Shown here: positions 62,828 to 64,000 of the stretch, piece after piece
How positions within the stretch are numbered: the stretch's first letter is position 1
How the letters are laid out: each line of letters begins with the position of its first letter
From: Nitzschia sp. DOCU1
Lineage: Eukaryota; Bacillariophyta; Bacillariophyceae; Bacillariales; Bacillariaceae
Direction: 5' to 3'
DNA length: 64,000 nucleotides
Assembly: GCA_951394045.1 (NCBI GenBank)
Contig: OX595997.1
Coordinates: 1,860,001 to 1,924,000 of the forward strand
Notes under the pieces: generated by a model
The model's database searches: none
What the model saw: the letters and a program-made list of their open reading frames with translations, nothing else
Told to the model about the DNA's origin: nothing
Made by a program: the position numbers and the translations under genes

Positions 62828-63060
62828 TATTTGGTTCACTATTTGCGGCTGAGCGGAGATGTTTTGTGCTGCGACGGCTGTTCCAACGTTGTGCATACAA
62901 AATGTGTCGGCCTGCCCGGGATCCCTGAAGAAGATTGGTATTGCGAAACGTGTGCGCCCATTGGTAAAGAAACACCATTGGTCGCCGGCCCCCGACCTGG
63001 CAGAGGGTCCTTCGGTTGCTACCTGTGCCGAGGCTGGGACGTCGGCAGTCAAGGGCGGTT
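62828..63060 (+). pseudogene. PHD-finger fragment
   Basis: The frame reads LSGDVLCCDGCSNVVHTKCV, then GLPGIPEEDWYCETCA. This is the middle and end of a PHD finger: G-D-x-L-x-C-C-D-x-C, then H-x-x-C, then W-x-C-x-x-C. The first CxxC is represented by T-I-C-G in a shifted frame just upstream, so a one-base change separates them. PHD fingers read histone tails. It fits the chromatin-gene relics beside it. The following frames are acidic. Confidence 0.66.
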
Positions 63061-63275
63061 GTGACCATGAGGATACTACTAGACCTCGGATTGAAGAGAC
63101 GAAGGAAGACGATCCAGCTCCATCTGCATACACGAACTCGAATGAAGATAGAGGCGGCGTTTTGAAAATGGTGGGATTGGACGGCCACGCCTGACACCAT
63201 CAGTTACCGAGGCCGATAGAGAGGACGAGGTGTCCGATTCCAAAGAGCCTGGGGTGGCTTTTGTCACCTCAAATG

Positions 63276-63797
63276 TTGCGGCGTCGAACGACAATAATGT
63301 CGGTCCTATAAAACCTACTCCAGCTGCTCTCCCCCCAAAGCCCTTGATAAGCGACGACGACTTTTAAGAGAAGGCTGATGATCTCGAACATGTCCTTGAT
63401 GCACTTCACAAGCTCATCGTTTCTTCTGATCCCAACGACGAGGTGCTGCCGCGTCGAACGACAACAATGCCGGTCCTATTAAACCTACTCCAGCTGCTCT
63501 CACCCGAAAGCCCTTGATAAGCGACGACGAGTTTGAAGAGCAGGCTGACGATCTCGACCGTGTACGTGACGCCCTTCACAAGCTCATTTTTCTTCTGATC
63601 CCAACGACGAGGTGTCCGATTTGCCACATCAAATGCTGCCGCGTCGAACGACAACAATGCCGGTCCTATTAAACCTACTCCAGCTGCTCTCCCCCCAAAG
63701 CCCTTGATAAGCGACGACGAGTTTGAAGAGCAGGCTGACGATCTCGACCGTGTACGTGACGCCCTTCACAAGCTCATTTTTCTTCTGATCCCAACAA
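63276..63797 (+). repeat. Tandem repeat, three units of 170-190 bp
   Basis: Units begin at 63276, 63446 and 63636, each with gcgtcgaacgacaa and ccttgataagcgacgacga. The step is 170, then 190 bp; the shorter step lacks 20 bases (tccgatttgccacatcaaat). Each codes PIKPTPAALPPKPLISDDEF and a helical DDLDRVRDALHKLI. Neither length is a multiple of three, so the frame is lost from unit to unit. Unit 1 also has a stop. Confidence 0.88.
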
Positions 63798-64000
63798 GCC
63801 CTCGTCGAACGACGCCACTTCCATCAAGAACTCCGCCAAACATTCGAGGACGCCACTTCCATCAAACTCGGAACTACCTTTTACAAGAACTTTGCCAAAC
63901 ACGGACTATCCAAGGGCAAAGTCATCCGATTGCCGACCGATGAGACCCCTGTAGTACTGTGGTGTCGAGTATGTGGATGGCGACAACGAGGACTTGCAGA
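63798..64000. other. Edge of window; fragment only
   Basis: Short protein-like frames continue (TPLPSRTPPN; ELPFTRTLPN) past the repeat. A short duplication, ggacgccacttccatcaa- and cgacgccacttccatcaa-like, is visible at 63810-63870. A gene relic may run out of the window. Confidence 0.4.

Overview
The window looks like nuclear DNA of a diatom, probably a repeat-rich pennate species. The evidence is a DUF6824 protein (a domain typical of diatoms), a small protein with a heterokont-type plastid presequence (signal peptide with an A|F cleavage context), very short GT-AG introns (64-85 bp), SBBP-type beta-propeller and ABCA relics, and genes on both strands with no operon structure. I saw no phage, plasmid, CRISPR, rRNA or convincing tRNA.

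Layout. Positions 1-20 kb are mostly gene relics: an SBBP-repeat membrane protein with a nonsense codon, a TrhO/TSTD2-type rhodanese, a Pus10 pseudouridine synthase, a broken double-bromodomain gene, a Skp1-type GlcNAc-transferase fragment and the second half of an ABCA transporter. One intact gene lies among them, a GT54/MGAT4-like glycosyltransferase (6.4-8.4 kb, minus). Positions 20-24 kb hold little. From 24.9 to 57.5 kb most genes look intact: DUF6824, a second GT54-like enzyme (27.1-29.1 kb), an F-box/LRR-like protein, a plastid-targeted protein, a CBS-pair protein, a peroxiredoxin-like gene with one frameshift, a four-exon NCS2-type permease, a coiled-coil protein with 48-bp repeats and a tropomodulin-like protein. 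From 57.7 kb to the end relics return: a nucleotide-cyclase remnant, a second copy of the broken bromodomain gene, a PHD finger and a 190-bp tandem repeat.

The most distinctive feature is a cluster of six paralogues between 34.8 and 52.2 kb (three plus a duplicate pair and a divergent member). They are soluble, TPR-like helical proteins of about 253-292 residues. They share an N-terminal (N/D)xAV motif and a central IFNMALL helix, and most end in APAA; three end in IPCAPAA. I recognise no described function. Two members are a recent duplication with identical proteins.

The sequence is shaped by duplication at every scale: a segmental gene duplication, two 2-kb bromodomain copies 46 kb apart, dispersed noncoding repeats, tandem repeats of 42, 48, 60, 140, 190 and 200 bp, one 65-bp-arm inverted repeat, and a strongly over-represented intergenic palindrome (CTACCGGTAG). 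Frames and splice sites were read by eye; no database search was run.
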